Positions 23,330 to 32,551 are shown, numbered from the stretch's first letter. The stretch: DNA of 35,128 nt from Pirellulaceae bacterium (GCA_022446825.1 JAKVBY010000045.1:1-35128), one strand, 5' to 3'. Translations and numbers: made by a program. Notes: a model not told the origin generated them from the letters alone.

Positions 23330-24435
23330 TCCACCGTGGCAGAGGGGCGGCATGCGCTGCCGAGGTGTTCTTGAAATATTTGAATTGCTTTGCTGGGAGA
23401 AGTTACCGCAGTAACCGCCTGGCTGACAGCAACACGAGACATTCCCGCATTGATGACTTGCTCTAGATTGGTGGGGTTGATGCCACCAATCGCAAACGCT
23501 GGTAACTGGATCTCATTCTTTACTTCGCTAAGGAAAGAAATTCCAGGGAATCCCGCGAATGTTTTTGTTTCCGAGGGAAACGTTGGACCACAACCGATAT
23601 AGTTTGCTCCGTCGAGAACGGCTTCACGCGCTTGTTGGATGGAGTGTGTCGAGATTCCGATTAAAGCGTCGATGCCAACAATTTGGCGCGCGTCTTTGAC
23701 AGTTAACTCTTCTTGTCCGAGGTGGACACCGTCTGCACGCGATAAGACAGCAAGATCGGGTCGATCATTCATGATGAAAAGTGTCTGCGTGTTGGCAGTC
23801 AACTGACGCAGCAGACTTGCACGCTCCAGTAATTCACGATCACTGAGGGATTTGTCTCGGAATTGCACTACATCGACTTCGCCTGAAATTAAGCACGTGG
23901 CCAAATTTTGGAACGAGTCACGATTCTGACATCCATCCATAAGGACGTAGAGGCGAGCGTCTTTTAATCGCTCACAACTGTTCCAGGTGTTGTTGATCGC
24001 ACGTTCAAGGGTATAGACCTCGTAGCGAATCACTTCGAAGTCTTGAGCCAATTCGGTGTCGAACGTTTTCGAATACTCTTCTAAGCATCGCAAAGCTTCT
24101 TTAAGACGCTGCAGGCTCGCGTTGGCAACGTCTAAAACGCCCGAGCGGATTTGCTCAGATTTTGTCGAAATTTGTGTTCCCACGTCGTTGCGTGTGTCTC
24201 GCGCAGCGAAGCGAAACTGTTTGTCGATAGCAGTTAATCGATCCGTGAGACGATGCCGTAGCTGTTTACACAGAAGACTCAAATGAGAGTCGTCGAGTGT
24301 AAAGCGGACAAATTCTTCGACGACACGTAGGCCCTCTAGAGCCCGGTTGGAATTTGCGTCCAGGATGCGAAATTGGGCAAGTTGCTTCGATTGCTGAAGT
24401 CGGTCCTTAGGTTGGTGGGGGAAGGTATCATTCAT
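23326..24435 (-). CDS. thiE: ThiD2-ThiE fusion, thiamine phosphate synthase
   Basis: A 369-residue protein from ATG 24435. Residues about 20-165 match the ThiD2 domain (RILDANSNRALEGLRVVEEF, LRHRLTDRL, RDTRNDVGTQI, NASLQRLKEALRCLEEYSK), an alternative HMP-phosphate kinase found fused to ThiE in cyanobacteria and some other bacteria. Residues about 175-360 are ThiE, a TIM barrel: VDVVQFRDKSLSDRE, IMNDRPDLAVLSRADGVHLG, IGISTHSIQQA, YIGCGPTFPSETK and FAIGGINPTN. ThiE joins HMP-diphosphate and thiazole phosphate to thiamine phosphate. The fusion would carry out two successive steps. No TPP riboswitch is apparent upstream. An ATG six codons earlier (24453) is an alternative start. Confidence 0.9.
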   Translation of the reverse strand: MNDTFPHQPKDRLQQSKQLAQFRILDANSNRALEGLRVVEEFVRFTLDDSHLSLLCKQLRHRLTDRLTAIDKQFRFAARDTRNDVGTQISTKSEQIRSGVLDVANASLQRLKEALRCLEEYSKTFDTELAQDFEVIRYEVYTLERAINNTWNSCERLKDARLYVLMDGCQNRDSFQNLATCLISGEVDVVQFRDKSLSDRELLERASLLRQLTANTQTLFIMNDRPDLAVLSRADGVHLGQEELTVKDARQIVGIDALIGISTHSIQQAREAVLDGANYIGCGPTFPSETKTFAGFPGISFLSEVKNEIQLPAFAIGGINPTNLEQVINAGMSRVAVSQAVTAVTSPSKAIQIFQEHLGSACRPSATVD

Positions 24436-25126
24436 GATGGAAAGGGCCGTCACCTCAGGTTATCAGAGCAAAGTTTGCTTGGTCTGCAGGGCTGCTCGTT
24501 TTGGGTGGTTAGCTCGTTCATATCAGCTAGGACAAGTTTCCAGTATTTACAGGTAAAATTTTTTTGTTCGAGTGGATCAGAGCAGAAAATGAACGATTCG
24601 CTGAAAAGGATCTGAAGAGGTATCGATTCTTACTGTCGAAACGAGCCGGTCACAGACCAAATTCTAACGCATCTTGACGGCCCTGGCCTGTCGTCTCAGA
24701 TGGCTGGCATGATGGCCAAAGCGGAATCGAAAAGCAAATCTGCTGGCATGTCTGTTCTGACGCACGTTTTCGAGTGAAACAAGGGCCCAGAGAGGTGATT
24801 TGTCCAGAAGAAAGTAACCTACACGACGTTTTTTTGGAAGTTTACGGAGTAGAGAATAATCTGGTGAATTCCAGGCTCTGCTCGTGGCGAAGACCGTTTA
24901 TGCATATTTTTCCTAATGAAGAGGCGATATATGCTGAGACTTGGTCTGTTTGTGTCAGTCGTTACGGTTAAAGTTATCTAGCGTTTGCGGCATGGCACGA
25001 TGTCGAGTCTTAATCACGCTGCCTAACTTCAACTGTCCCTTGAAGTTGCCTTGCCGGATGTTTTTTTGCGAGTTAGAATTCCCTGGCGACTTTCGCCACA
25101 ATTCGAGTTTTGGAGTGTAGGTCGGT
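24436..25126. other. 691-base intergenic gap, no gene recognised
   Basis: The gap separates the divergent ThiD2-ThiE and TPR-protein genes. A 65-codon frame at 24774-24971 (plus) shows no familiar motif and is not called. I found no tRNA, TPP riboswitch (no CUGAGA/ACCUGA core pair) or terminator. The only clear structure is the inverted repeat at 25025-25047. The stretch is AT-richer than its surroundings by eye and could hold a decayed gene or a small RNA. Confidence 0.5.
25025..25047. repeat. Perfect 8-bp inverted repeat upstream of the TPR gene
   Basis: AACTTCAA (25025-25032), seven-base loop, TTGAAGTT (25040-25047), 79 bases before the ATG of the TPR gene. No T-run follows, so an operator or a leader hairpin is more likely than a terminator. 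Function unknown. Confidence 0.45.
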
Positions 25127-25678
25127 ATGGATACCAGAGCGAAGTCGGAACGCGCGTTACCGCTGATGACTTGTTGGTGGCCAGGACTATCACGGCTTTG
25201 GCTGCAAGGTCAATGGGTGTCATTGTTTGCGGCTTGTGGTTTTGCCCTGCTGTTTAATTACGCGCTCTTGGCGACCTATTTCTGGCCCGAATTGTTGCCG
25301 GCTGCCATGGCACCGTTTCTATGGTGTGCGGTGGTCGTAATTTGGGTTGCTGGAATTTGGTGCGGGCTACATGATTTTCCAGAACGGCTTGTAAGCGCAT
25401 CGCCAGACAGTGAACAGGACTTGTTTCTTCGTGCTCAGGGCGAATACTTAAGTGGCCGTTGGGACAAAGCGGAAGCCTTAATTAAGGAAATGCTTGACGA
25501 GGAGCCGAACGATATAGACGCTCATTTGATGTTGGCAACACTCTGGCGTCATGTTGGGCACCTCGATGAAGCGCAGCAGAGGTTGTTACTGCTCGAAGAA
25601 ATTGATGATTCGGAAAAGTGGCGTAAGGAACTGGAACAAGAACGTAGGTTATTAAGCCGCTTAAACCAAGCTGCGTAA
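25127..25678 (+). CDS. Two-helix membrane protein with C-terminal TPR
   Basis: A 183-residue protein. The first part has two hydrophobic helices (about 32-55, VSLFAACGFALLFNYALLATYF, and about 60-82, MAPFLWCAVVVIWVAGIW). The rest is a soluble segment with a TPR pair: EYLSGRWDKAEALIKEMLDEEPNDIDAHLML, then LWRHVGHLDEAQQRLLLLEE. It is probably an inner-membrane protein with a cytoplasmic TPR used for protein contacts. Similar small TPR proteins occur next to clpC in planctomycetes as far as I recall, but no function is established. It ends 75 bases upstream of clpC on the same strand, so a joint transcript is possible. Confidence 0.75.
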   Translation: MDTRAKSERALPLMTCWWPGLSRLWLQGQWVSLFAACGFALLFNYALLATYFWPELLPAAMAPFLWCAVVVIWVAGIWCGLHDFPERLVSASPDSEQDLFLRAQGEYLSGRWDKAEALIKEMLDEEPNDIDAHLMLATLWRHVGHLDEAQQRLLLLEEIDDSEKWRKELEQERRLLSRLNQAA

Positions 25679-25753
25679 TGAACTCGTTGCGTTGTGGATC
25701 ACTGCTAAGTGGCGAGAAAGCGTCGTCAGAAGACAACTTTAGAGGGTTTTTCC

Positions 25754-28327
25754 ATGTATGAGAGATTTACTGACCGTGCTCGAAAAGTGATGCAACTTGC
25801 AAACCAAGAGGCTCAGCGGTTCAACCATGAGTACATCGGAACAGAGCACATTTTGCTCGGACTCGTAAAGGAAGGCAGCGGAGTTGCCGCCAACGTGCTC
25901 AAGAACCTAGATGTCGATCTTCGCAAGATCCGTCTCGAGGTAGAGAAACTTGTGCAAAGTGGCCCGGAAATGGTGACCATGGGAAAATTGCCCCAGACTC
26001 CACGTGCTAAAAAGGTGATCGAGTATTCGATGGAAGAAGCTCGTAATTTAAATCACAACTATGTCGGAACAGAGCACATTTTGCTGGGTTTGTTGCGAGA
26101 GCAGGAAGGTGTTGCAGCTCAGGTTTTAATGAATCTCGGGCTCAAGCTCGAAGAGGTCCGAGAAGAAGTCCTGAATCTGTTAGGGCATGGATTAGAAGGG
26201 GCTGAAACTGCGGAGCGGGGTGGACGGGAAGAATCTTCGCCGCTGGCAAAGGGCAGTAAATCCAAGACACCGGCTTTGGACAGTTTTGGCCGTGATCTAA
26301 CAGAGTTGGCCCGGCAGAAGAAACTTGATCCCGTCATTGGACGCGAGCGAGAAATCGAACGCGCCCTGCAGGTACTTTGCCGACGCACGAAAAATAACCC
26401 GGTCTTACTTGGAGAAGCGGGTGTCGGAAAAACTGCTATTGTGGAAGGGTTTGCGCAACGCGTGATTGCCGGACACGTACCGGAATTGTTGTCGGATAAA
26501 CGGATTGTCGTACTCGATTTAGCCATGATGGTCGCTGGAACTAAATATCGAGGGCAATTTGAGGAACGCATTAAGGCAGTAATGAACGAAGTACGGCGCG
26601 CGAAAAATACAATTCTCTTTATTGATGAATTGCATACATTAGTCGGCGCGGGAGGCGCAGAAGGCGCAATTGACGCCGCCAATGTTTTAAAACCGGCTTT
26701 GGCCCGTGGAGAGATTCAATGCATTGGTGCTACCACGCTGGATGAATACCGAAAGTACATCGAGAAAGATAGTGCCCTAGCACGGCGATTCCAGGAAATC
26801 GTCGTCGATCCGACTCCCAAAAAAGAGACTATCGAGATACTCAAGGGGTTGCGGGAGCGTTACGAAGATCACCATCGAGTTCAAATTACTGATGACGCAG
26901 TTGAGGCATCTGTCGAGATGTCTGAACGCTATATTACGGCACGTTGTTTACCAGATAAAGCGATTGATGTCATCGATGAAGCAGGTGCGCGGGTTCGTTT
27001 GCGAACGATGACCAAGCCGCCGGATTTGAATGAAATCGATGACGAAGTTACCCGGCTGAACAAGGATAAAGAGGATGCTGTCGCCAATCAGGACTTTGAA
27101 AAAGCGGCTTCCTTGCGAGATCAATCGGACAAGCTTCAGAAGAAAAAAGAATCCATCACGAAGGAATGGCGCGAAAAATCACGACAGAAGGACGGTGTTG
27201 TAGATGAGGAAGTGATTGCCGAAGTCGTTTCGAAAATGACCGGTATTCCACTTACCCGACTATCGACTGAAGACAGTATGCGATTGATGCAGATGGAAGA
27301 TGGATTGCATGGACGTGTCATCAGTCAACACGAAGCGATCAAGGCGATTGCAAAGGCAGTAAGGCGTAGTCGAAGTGGTCTGAAGGACCCCAAGCGACCG
27401 ACGGGTAGTTTTGTCTTCGCCGGTCCTACGGGTGTCGGTAAAACCTTGCTCGCCAAGGCGCTTGCCGAATTTATGTTTGGTGATGACGACGCTTTGATTC
27501 AGATCGATATGAGCGAATACATGGAGAAGCACAATGTAAGTCGTTTGGTCGGTGCGCCTCCAGGTTATGTTGGCTACGAAGAAGGTGGGCAGCTGACTGA
27601 AAAGATACGCCGTCGGCCTTATGCGGTTGTACTTCTCGACGAGATTGAAAAAGCGCATCCTGATGTTTTCAACATGCTGTTGCAGGTGATGGAAGAGGGG
27701 CGCCTGACCGATAGCTTTGGACGCAACGTCGATTTTCGTAATGTGATCTTGATCATGACTACCAATGCCGGCGCGGAAGCAATCAAGAATGAAGCTGCCT
27801 TTGGGTTTCAGCGTCCGGATGATGATGCATCTTATGATAGTATGAAAGAACGCGTGATGGACAGCATCGAAAAGGTGTTTCGTCCGGAATTTCTAAATCG
27901 TTTGGACGACGTAATTATCTTCCGTCACCTGACGACAAATGATCTGAAACTTGTGATCGACTTGGAACTTTCTAAGGTTCGCGAGCGGCTCTCAGAACGT
28001 GGTTTTGAATTGGAATTGACCGACGACACGAAAGAGTTCCTCATCAAGAAAGGGTCTAATCTTAACTTTGGGGCCCGGCCATTAAGGCGTGCTATTGAGA
28101 ATTTTGTTGAAGACCCGCTTTCGGAAGAATTACTGCGCGGTGAGTTCCAAGGCAAAGATCTCATTCGTGTTGATATTGTGAAGGACGAAAAAGGCAAAAT
28201 TAAACGGTTGGATTTCACTGGTGAAATCGTGGAAAAGCCGGAAGAGGAACAGGAACCGGTAGGTGCGGTAGCCGGTGATGGTGATAACCCGGAACCCGAT
28301 GCCCCAGAAGAAACCGTATCGGAATAA
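25754..28327 (+). CDS. clpC: ClpC-type AAA+ unfoldase (Clp protease ATPase subunit)
   Basis: An 857-residue protein from ATG 25754, with GAGGG seven bases upstream; the frame before it lacks family similarity. Two Clp_N repeats (residues about 3-145: MYERFTDRARKVM, NHEYIGTEHILLGLV, then NHNYVGTEHILLGLL) bind adaptors and substrates. AAA1 has Walker A GEAGVGKT at 220-227 and Walker B ILFIDELHT. A UVR/coiled middle domain (about 410-470) marks ClpC rather than ClpA. AAA2 has Walker A GPTGVGKT at 557-564, the loop GAPPGYVGYEEGG and Walker B VLLDEIEKAHPD. The C-terminus is an acidic tail (residues about 830-857). It unfolds proteins for ClpP. A strong terminator follows. Confidence 0.96.
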   Translation: MYERFTDRARKVMQLANQEAQRFNHEYIGTEHILLGLVKEGSGVAANVLKNLDVDLRKIRLEVEKLVQSGPEMVTMGKLPQTPRAKKVIEYSMEEARNLNHNYVGTEHILLGLLREQEGVAAQVLMNLGLKLEEVREEVLNLLGHGLEGAETAERGGREESSPLAKGSKSKTPALDSFGRDLTELARQKKLDPVIGREREIERALQVLCRRTKNNPVLLGEAGVGKTAIVEGFAQRVIAGHVPELLSDKRIVVLDLAMMVAGTKYRGQFEERIKAVMNEVRRAKNTILFIDELHTLVGAGGAEGAIDAANVLKPALARGEIQCIGATTLDEYRKYIEKDSALARRFQEIVVDPTPKKETIEILKGLRERYEDHHRVQITDDAVEASVEMSERYITARCLPDKAIDVIDEAGARVRLRTMTKPPDLNEIDDEVTRLNKDKEDAVANQDFEKAASLRDQSDKLQKKKESITKEWREKSRQKDGVVDEEVIAEVVSKMTGIPLTRLSTEDSMRLMQMEDGLHGRVISQHEAIKAIAKAVRRSRSGLKDPKRPTGSFVFAGPTGVGKTLLAKALAEFMFGDDDALIQIDMSEYMEKHNVSRLVGAPPGYVGYEEGGQLTEKIRRRPYAVVLLDEIEKAHPDVFNMLLQVMEEGRLTDSFGRNVDFRNVILIMTTNAGAEAIKNEAAFGFQRPDDDASYDSMKERVMDSIEKVFRPEFLNRLDDVIIFRHLTTNDLKLVIDLELSKVRERLSERGFELELTDDTKEFLIKKGSNLNFGARPLRRAIENFVEDPLSEELLRGEFQGKDLIRVDIVKDEKGKIKRLDFTGEIVEKPEEEQEPVGAVAGDGDNPEPDAPEETVSE

Positions 28328-28364
28328 AGTTTCGTTTCGCCGGCATGAAACAGTAAACGCTCAT

Positions 28365-28395
28365 ACCACCCTCGATCTTGAGGGTGGTTTTTTTT
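28365..28395 (+). terminator. Rho-independent terminator of clpC
   Basis: ACCACCCTC (28365-28373), loop GATCTT, GAGGGTGGT (28380-28388), then a run of eight T ending at 28395. A perfect nine-pair GC-rich stem with T-tract on the plus strand, 38 bases after the clpC stop. It separates clpC from the lipid-transport genes. Confidence 0.92.
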
Positions 28396-28596
28396 GGGGC
28401 CGCGATCGAATTTAAATGGGACAGGTGCCGCCAGGCGATTTTACCCAATCCAGAAAAGTCCCTCGATCAGTAATCTTTTCTCAAGCAACAACTTCCCAAC
28501 GCCGAAGTAGATAGCGCTGAGGCGCGCCAAGAGGGCCCCTTAGCCTTGCTAAGCTAGCATGTTCAGGGGGAGAGTATTGCGCGACGGGCGTACCGG

Positions 28597-29463
28597 ATGC
28601 AAATGGAAACATCATTACCTTCACAAAGTACGAATCCGCCACGAGCGGCCTTTAGTGACTGGGTCGCTGATTGGGGGCGTGTTGCCATTACGGCAACAGA
28701 AACCCTAGGTGATTGGGTAGTGTTCATCAGCCGCACCCTTTCATGGCTTTTGGTGCGCCGACCCTTGAAAGGCACGCTGGTTCCAAATTTCTATCAAGTC
28801 GGAGTACTTAGTTTGCCGGTCGTGGCGCTTACCGGCATGTTTATAGGGATGGTTTTGGCCGTTCAGAGTCATTTTCAATTCAGCCAACTAGGTCTGGAAA
28901 CTCGGTTGGGGGCGGTGATCAATATGTCGTTGGTGCGCGAACTGGGGCCGGTGCTCGCGGCCACCATGCTCGCTGGTCGCGTCGGCAGCTCGATGGCTGC
29001 CGAACTAGGGACCATGCGCGTTACCGAGCAGATTGACGCGCTTGAAAGTATGGGAGCGAACCCGATTCAGTATCTCGTTGTGCCGCGTTTCTTGGCCTGC
29101 TTGCTTTTCATTCCCACCTTAACCGTCATGGCCGATTTGATGGGTGTGATTGGTGGTTACGTATACAGCGTACTCATTTTGGGAATTGATGCGCATCACT
29201 ATTGGTACAACTCACAGCAATTTGTCGGTACGTTCGATTTCTTTACTGGGGTGTTTAAAAGCGTGTTTTTTGGTGGGGCGATCGCTTTGGTTAGTTGTTA
29301 CCGAGGATTTCATTGTGCGCCTGGCGCTGAGGGGGTTGGGCGCGCGGCCACGGCTTCTTTTGTGTACTCGTTTGTTTTGATTCTTGTTCTCGACCTAGGG
29401 CTGGGAATCATGCTGGATTCCGTTTATTACGTTTTGTGGCCAGAAGGTTCAAATTTGTTCTAA
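28597..29463 (+). CDS. mlaE: MlaE-family ABC permease
   Basis: A 288-residue membrane protein. After a hydrophilic N-terminus of about 30 residues come the MlaE/YrbE features: YQVGVLSLPVVALTGMFIGM, the block FSQLGLETRLGAVI, SLVRELGPVLAATMLAGRVGS, and SMAAELGTMRVTEQIDALESMG, which contacts the ATPase. Five or so helices follow to the end. It forms the inner-membrane core of an MCE-type phospholipid transport system. The stop codon TAA shares its last A with the ATG of the ATPase gene, showing translational coupling. A second ATG two codons in (28603) could be the true start. No Mla lipoprotein or outer-membrane partner is adjacent. Confidence 0.92.
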   Translation: MQMETSLPSQSTNPPRAAFSDWVADWGRVAITATETLGDWVVFISRTLSWLLVRRPLKGTLVPNFYQVGVLSLPVVALTGMFIGMVLAVQSHFQFSQLGLETRLGAVINMSLVRELGPVLAATMLAGRVGSSMAAELGTMRVTEQIDALESMGANPIQYLVVPRFLACLLFIPTLTVMADLMGVIGGYVYSVLILGIDAHHYWYNSQQFVGTFDFFTGVFKSVFFGGAIALVSCYRGFHCAPGAEGVGRAATASFVYSFVLILVLDLGLGIMLDSVYYVLWPEGSNLF

Positions 29464-30311
29464 TGATGGAAGCGAACGACAACTTGACGTCAGGTCCGAA
29501 AATCATTGAGGCCCGAAAAGTCTCGGTCAGATTTGGCCAGCAACAAGTCCTGCGCAATATCGATCTGGGCGTCCCGCAGGGACAGACCATGGTCGTGATT
29601 GGTGAAAGTGGCTGCGGTAAGTCTGTGCTGCTGAAGACACTCATTGGATTAATTCGACCACAGCAAGGCCAGGTTGTTTTTGATGGTCATGATTTGGCGA
29701 AGCTTAACGAAAAAGATTTGACGCGACAGCGCATTCGGTTCGGCCTATTGTTTCAGAGTGCGGCATTGTTCGACAGCATGACCGTTGGCCAAAATGTGGC
29801 GTTCCCGTTACGCCAGCACACGACACAGACGGATTCTGATGTACAGCATCTCGTGTTGGCCAGACTTGCCGAAGTTGGGTTGCCAGATTCGGTCGTTGCC
29901 AAACGGCCGTCGGAATTGTCGGGCGGGATGCGGAAGCGTGTGGGACTCGCTAGGGCATTGATTCTCAATCCAGAGTTGATGCTCTATGACGAGCCGACAA
30001 CCGGCCTTGATCCAATCATGTCCGATGTAATTAACGAACTTATCATGCGCTCGCGTCGCCGTTACCCAGTGACAAGCATTGTCGTTACGCATGACATGCG
30101 GACGGCGCGTAAAGTGGGCGATCGCATTGTGATGGTTTATCCCGTCAGTCGACTTAAACCGGGAATGCCACAGATCATTTTCGATGGACCACCGAGTGAA
30201 TTGGACCGGATCGATGACCGGCAGGTATTGCAGTTTGTGCGTGGTGAAGCTCGCGATCGGCTGATGGAAATGCGCGAATCATATTCAGATTTTGAAGTGG
30301 ACACTGACTAG
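29463..30311 (+). CDS. mlaF: MlaF-family ABC ATPase
   Basis: A 282-residue ATP-binding cassette from ATG 29463, which overlaps the permease stop by one base (TAATG); an ATG directly after it is equally possible, whereas the longer frame from 29436 lies inside the permease gene. Motifs: KIIEARKVSVRFG, Walker A GESGCGKS, Q-loop in FGLLFQSAALFDSMTVGQN, signature ELSGGMRKRVGLARAL, Walker B LMLYDEPTTGLDP and switch His in VVTHDM. All are intact. It powers lipid movement with the MlaE permease. The C-terminal 40 residues (PSELDRIDDRQVLQFVRG) match the usual extension of this family. Confidence 0.93.
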   Translation: MMEANDNLTSGPKIIEARKVSVRFGQQQVLRNIDLGVPQGQTMVVIGESGCGKSVLLKTLIGLIRPQQGQVVFDGHDLAKLNEKDLTRQRIRFGLLFQSAALFDSMTVGQNVAFPLRQHTTQTDSDVQHLVLARLAEVGLPDSVVAKRPSELSGGMRKRVGLARALILNPELMLYDEPTTGLDPIMSDVINELIMRSRRRYPVTSIVVTHDMRTARKVGDRIVMVYPVSRLKPGMPQIIFDGPPSELDRIDDRQVLQFVRGEARDRLMEMRESYSDFEVDTD

Positions 30312-30344
30312 GACTGGTTAATTTTTCTTTTCTCATAGTGACTG

Positions 30345-31526
30345 ATGAACGAACGCGTTATTCAATTTCGGATTGGCATTGTGGTCGTGGCGGCCGTCAT
30401 TATGACGGCGGTGTTACTGATGCTATTTCAGTCTCTGTCCCTATTTAAGGGGCGTTACACGGTAACCATTAAGTTCCCAGAAGCTTCCGGCGTGGTTCGT
30501 GAGACGCCGGTGCGCAAGAGCGGCATTCGTATCGGCTATGTCAGTCGGGTTGAATTGTTAGAAACCGGTGGTGTGAATCTGACTTTACGTATCGACAATG
30601 AACACCGCTTGAAATATCGAGAAGCCTGCCGTGTAGGAACGGGTTCTTTGGTGGCAGGTGATGCAGTCGTGGAATTTGTTCCTCCAACAAACGAGTTCCT
30701 GATCACGTCGTTCGATAGGAATGGTAACGGACAAATCGACAGTGAAGAGGAAGGGATTTTGGATGAATACTTGAGTGATGGGGACTATTTACTCAATGGT
30801 ACGGTGGCTATTGATCCCATGAGCGCATTTGTGGTGATGGCCGGTGACATTCCCGCAGCAGCTCGCGCAGTTGAAGCTGCGGGAGAAGAAATTGCCAATT
30901 TGGCGAGGACCGTCAACAGTTCTATTGGCGGTAACGAAGGTGAACTAAAAACTGTGATCGGAAACCTTAATTCCTCATTACTGGAATTTCGACAAATGTC
31001 TGAGACGGTAAATGAACTTATCGGAGATCCGGCGACGCAAGCCGGAATTCGACAAGCGCTGGAGGGTATTCCTCAATTCTTTGAAGACGCTGGCAGCACG
31101 ATGGACGTCGCTCGCCAAACACTTGAGAAGTTTCAAAATGTCGGTGTTCGCGCAGAAGCCAATTTAGCGAACTTGGAAGATCTAACAGCACCGCTTGCCG
31201 AACATGGGCCGGAACTAGTGGACCGCTTGGGTAGTAGTCTTGCCAATGTGGATGCCGTGCTTGAGCAGCTGGCGTTATTCAGTGAATCGTTGAATAATCA
31301 AGATGGTACGCTCGGCATGCTAATTCATGATGACGAAGTTTATGAGCGATTAAATCGCACTATTGGCAACATCGAAACATTGTCACGCCGCATCGACCCC
31401 ATTTTGTTTAACGTTCGAGTTTTTACGGATAAGATTGCCCGTGATCCGCGGCAATTGGGTGTTCAAGGCGCACTGGATCAAAGGCCACCTGGAGTTGGTC
31501 TGAAGACCTTGACTCCTCGGCGATAA
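30345..31526 (+). CDS. mlaD: MCE/MlaD-family lipid-binding protein with an EF-hand loop
   Basis: A 393-residue protein with one N-terminal transmembrane helix (IGIVVVAAVIMTAVLLMLF, about 10-29) and an MCE domain from about 37 (YTVTIKFPEASGVVRETPVRKSGIRIGYV) to about 155, ending near YLLNGTVAIDP. Within the MCE domain, residues 124-135 read DRNGNGQIDSEE, a canonical EF-hand calcium loop (D1, N3, N5, G6, I8, D9, E12). The C-terminal 230 residues form amphipathic helices (many LAN, ELV and IG motifs) as in MlaD/MCE needle regions. It is anchored in the inner membrane and faces the periplasm, carrying lipid between membranes. It is 33 bases downstream of the ATPase, in one operon. Confidence 0.88.
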   Translation: MNERVIQFRIGIVVVAAVIMTAVLLMLFQSLSLFKGRYTVTIKFPEASGVVRETPVRKSGIRIGYVSRVELLETGGVNLTLRIDNEHRLKYREACRVGTGSLVAGDAVVEFVPPTNEFLITSFDRNGNGQIDSEEEGILDEYLSDGDYLLNGTVAIDPMSAFVVMAGDIPAAARAVEAAGEEIANLARTVNSSIGGNEGELKTVIGNLNSSLLEFRQMSETVNELIGDPATQAGIRQALEGIPQFFEDAGSTMDVARQTLEKFQNVGVRAEANLANLEDLTAPLAEHGPELVDRLGSSLANVDAVLEQLALFSESLNNQDGTLGMLIHDDEVYERLNRTIGNIETLSRRIDPILFNVRVFTDKIARDPRQLGVQGALDQRPPGVGLKTLTPRR

Positions 31527-31616
31527 TAATTACAGAAAACGTTAACTCAGGGTGTTGCTTGTTGCAATAAGTCGAGAAGCTAGCCATGTTTTCTGGGAGT
31601 CAAAGTCGACAAGTAG

Positions 31617-32204
31617 CTATCTGCTAGGAAACGCAGGAAGCTCCAGTGGAATGCCACTTCGAGGGAGTAGGTTTCTGACCGGCGGGACCGGATTGGTGTT
31701 GGGGCTCGATAGAGCTGACTGTGTAGTCGAACCAGCAGCAGGAATTGATGATTCAATTCCTGAGAAGGGCACCGGAGCCAGGGGTGTTAGATGGCCTTGC
31801 CGAACGCTCTTACGGAGAGATTCGGCGCGCTCACGAACTTGGTTGGGTGGAATGATGGGTTGTGGCACAAGTTGAAATTCAAGCACTCTTTCGTCGCGGA
31901 ATTCGTGCGTGGTTAAATTTTCAGTGACAAAGTCGAGTGGTGGAATTTGATACCAAGGCGGATTAATTTTTTGCGAGACGGACTCGCTACGGTAACCATC
32001 CTTAACAATGTCGATGACGCGCGTGCCGTAGTAAGTAATATTGGTTGAAACCGGTGTTGTGCCGACAAGTTGTTTGTCGACATAAACAAGCGCTCCAGAG
32101 GGATTCGTGCGGAACGTGAGACGACGGCGCACACAACCAACGGGCATAACACAAACTGCCAGAAGGATCCAAATCGTATTGATCTGTAAGCGTCGCTGGG
32201 CCAA
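31617..32204 (-). CDS. PEGA-domain putative lipoprotein
   Basis: A 195-residue protein. The only possible start is TTG at 32204, since a TGA lies two codons upstream; AGG stands about eight bases before. The N-terminus is a signal sequence ending at MPVGC (Cys24), an imperfect lipobox because Pro occupies position -3. Residues about 28-72 are a PEGA domain (LTFRTNPSGALVYVDKQLVG, TPVSTNITYYGTRVIDIVKDGY). The rest is polar and Pro/Ser-rich toward the C-terminus. PEGA domains are found in surface-layer and envelope proteins. It converges with mlaD, ending 90 bases from it, and is divergent from the phosphatase gene. A link to the lipid transporter is possible but unproven. Confidence 0.8.
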   Translation of the reverse strand: MAQRRLQINTIWILLAVCVMPVGCVRRRLTFRTNPSGALVYVDKQLVGTTPVSTNITYYGTRVIDIVKDGYRSESVSQKINPPWYQIPPLDFVTENLTTHEFRDERVLEFQLVPQPIIPPNQVRERAESLRKSVRQGHLTPLAPVPFSGIESSIPAAGSTTQSALSSPNTNPVPPVRNLLPRSGIPLELPAFPSR

Positions 32205-32551
32205 AAGTCAGCCTCGTTAGGGTAGTAGCAGAATTGAAACGGCTGCGTTTGAAGAGGGGCGGAGTATAGAATTACAGTCTTCTTTCGCCTAGACCGTTTA
32301 AATCTCGCTGTCGTTCACTCAAGCTGACTCGTACTGTGGGTTCAGGGCTTCCCGTTTCCTTGAGAAATATAGATTAGGGAAGAGTCTGGCGGGAACTCTT
32401 GAAAACGATTTCGTTCTGGGCTTGCAAACCGTTTATAGCTAAGCGATTATGACAATTCTACCAAGGTATAGAACAGAGGCCGAATTACAGGATTGAGGTG
32501 AGTAGAAGTAGAGATCCAAGCTCTTACTGACGATTAGGAAGCTCTTGATTT
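32205..32551. other. 347-base divergent intergenic region
   Basis: It lies between the TTG start of the PEGA gene and the ATG of the PP2C gene and must hold the promoters of both. I see no tRNA or coding frame. A direct repeat AAGCTCTT occurs at about 32518 and 32539, close to the phosphatase start. No convincing sigma-70 pair was found. Confidence 0.45.

Noticed and set aside
24436..24700. TPP riboswitch upstream of the ThiD2-ThiE gene
   Set aside because: The conserved riboswitch cores could not be found on the minus strand in this region.
24774..24971. A small 65-codon gene in the long gap
   Set aside because: No motif, no clear ribosome-binding site and no neighbour support; kept only as part of the gap description.
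26119..26682. A 187-codon minus-strand frame opposite clpC
   Set aside because: Antisense to highly conserved AAA+ sequence, with Ser/Arg/Pro-rich composition typical of a shadow frame.
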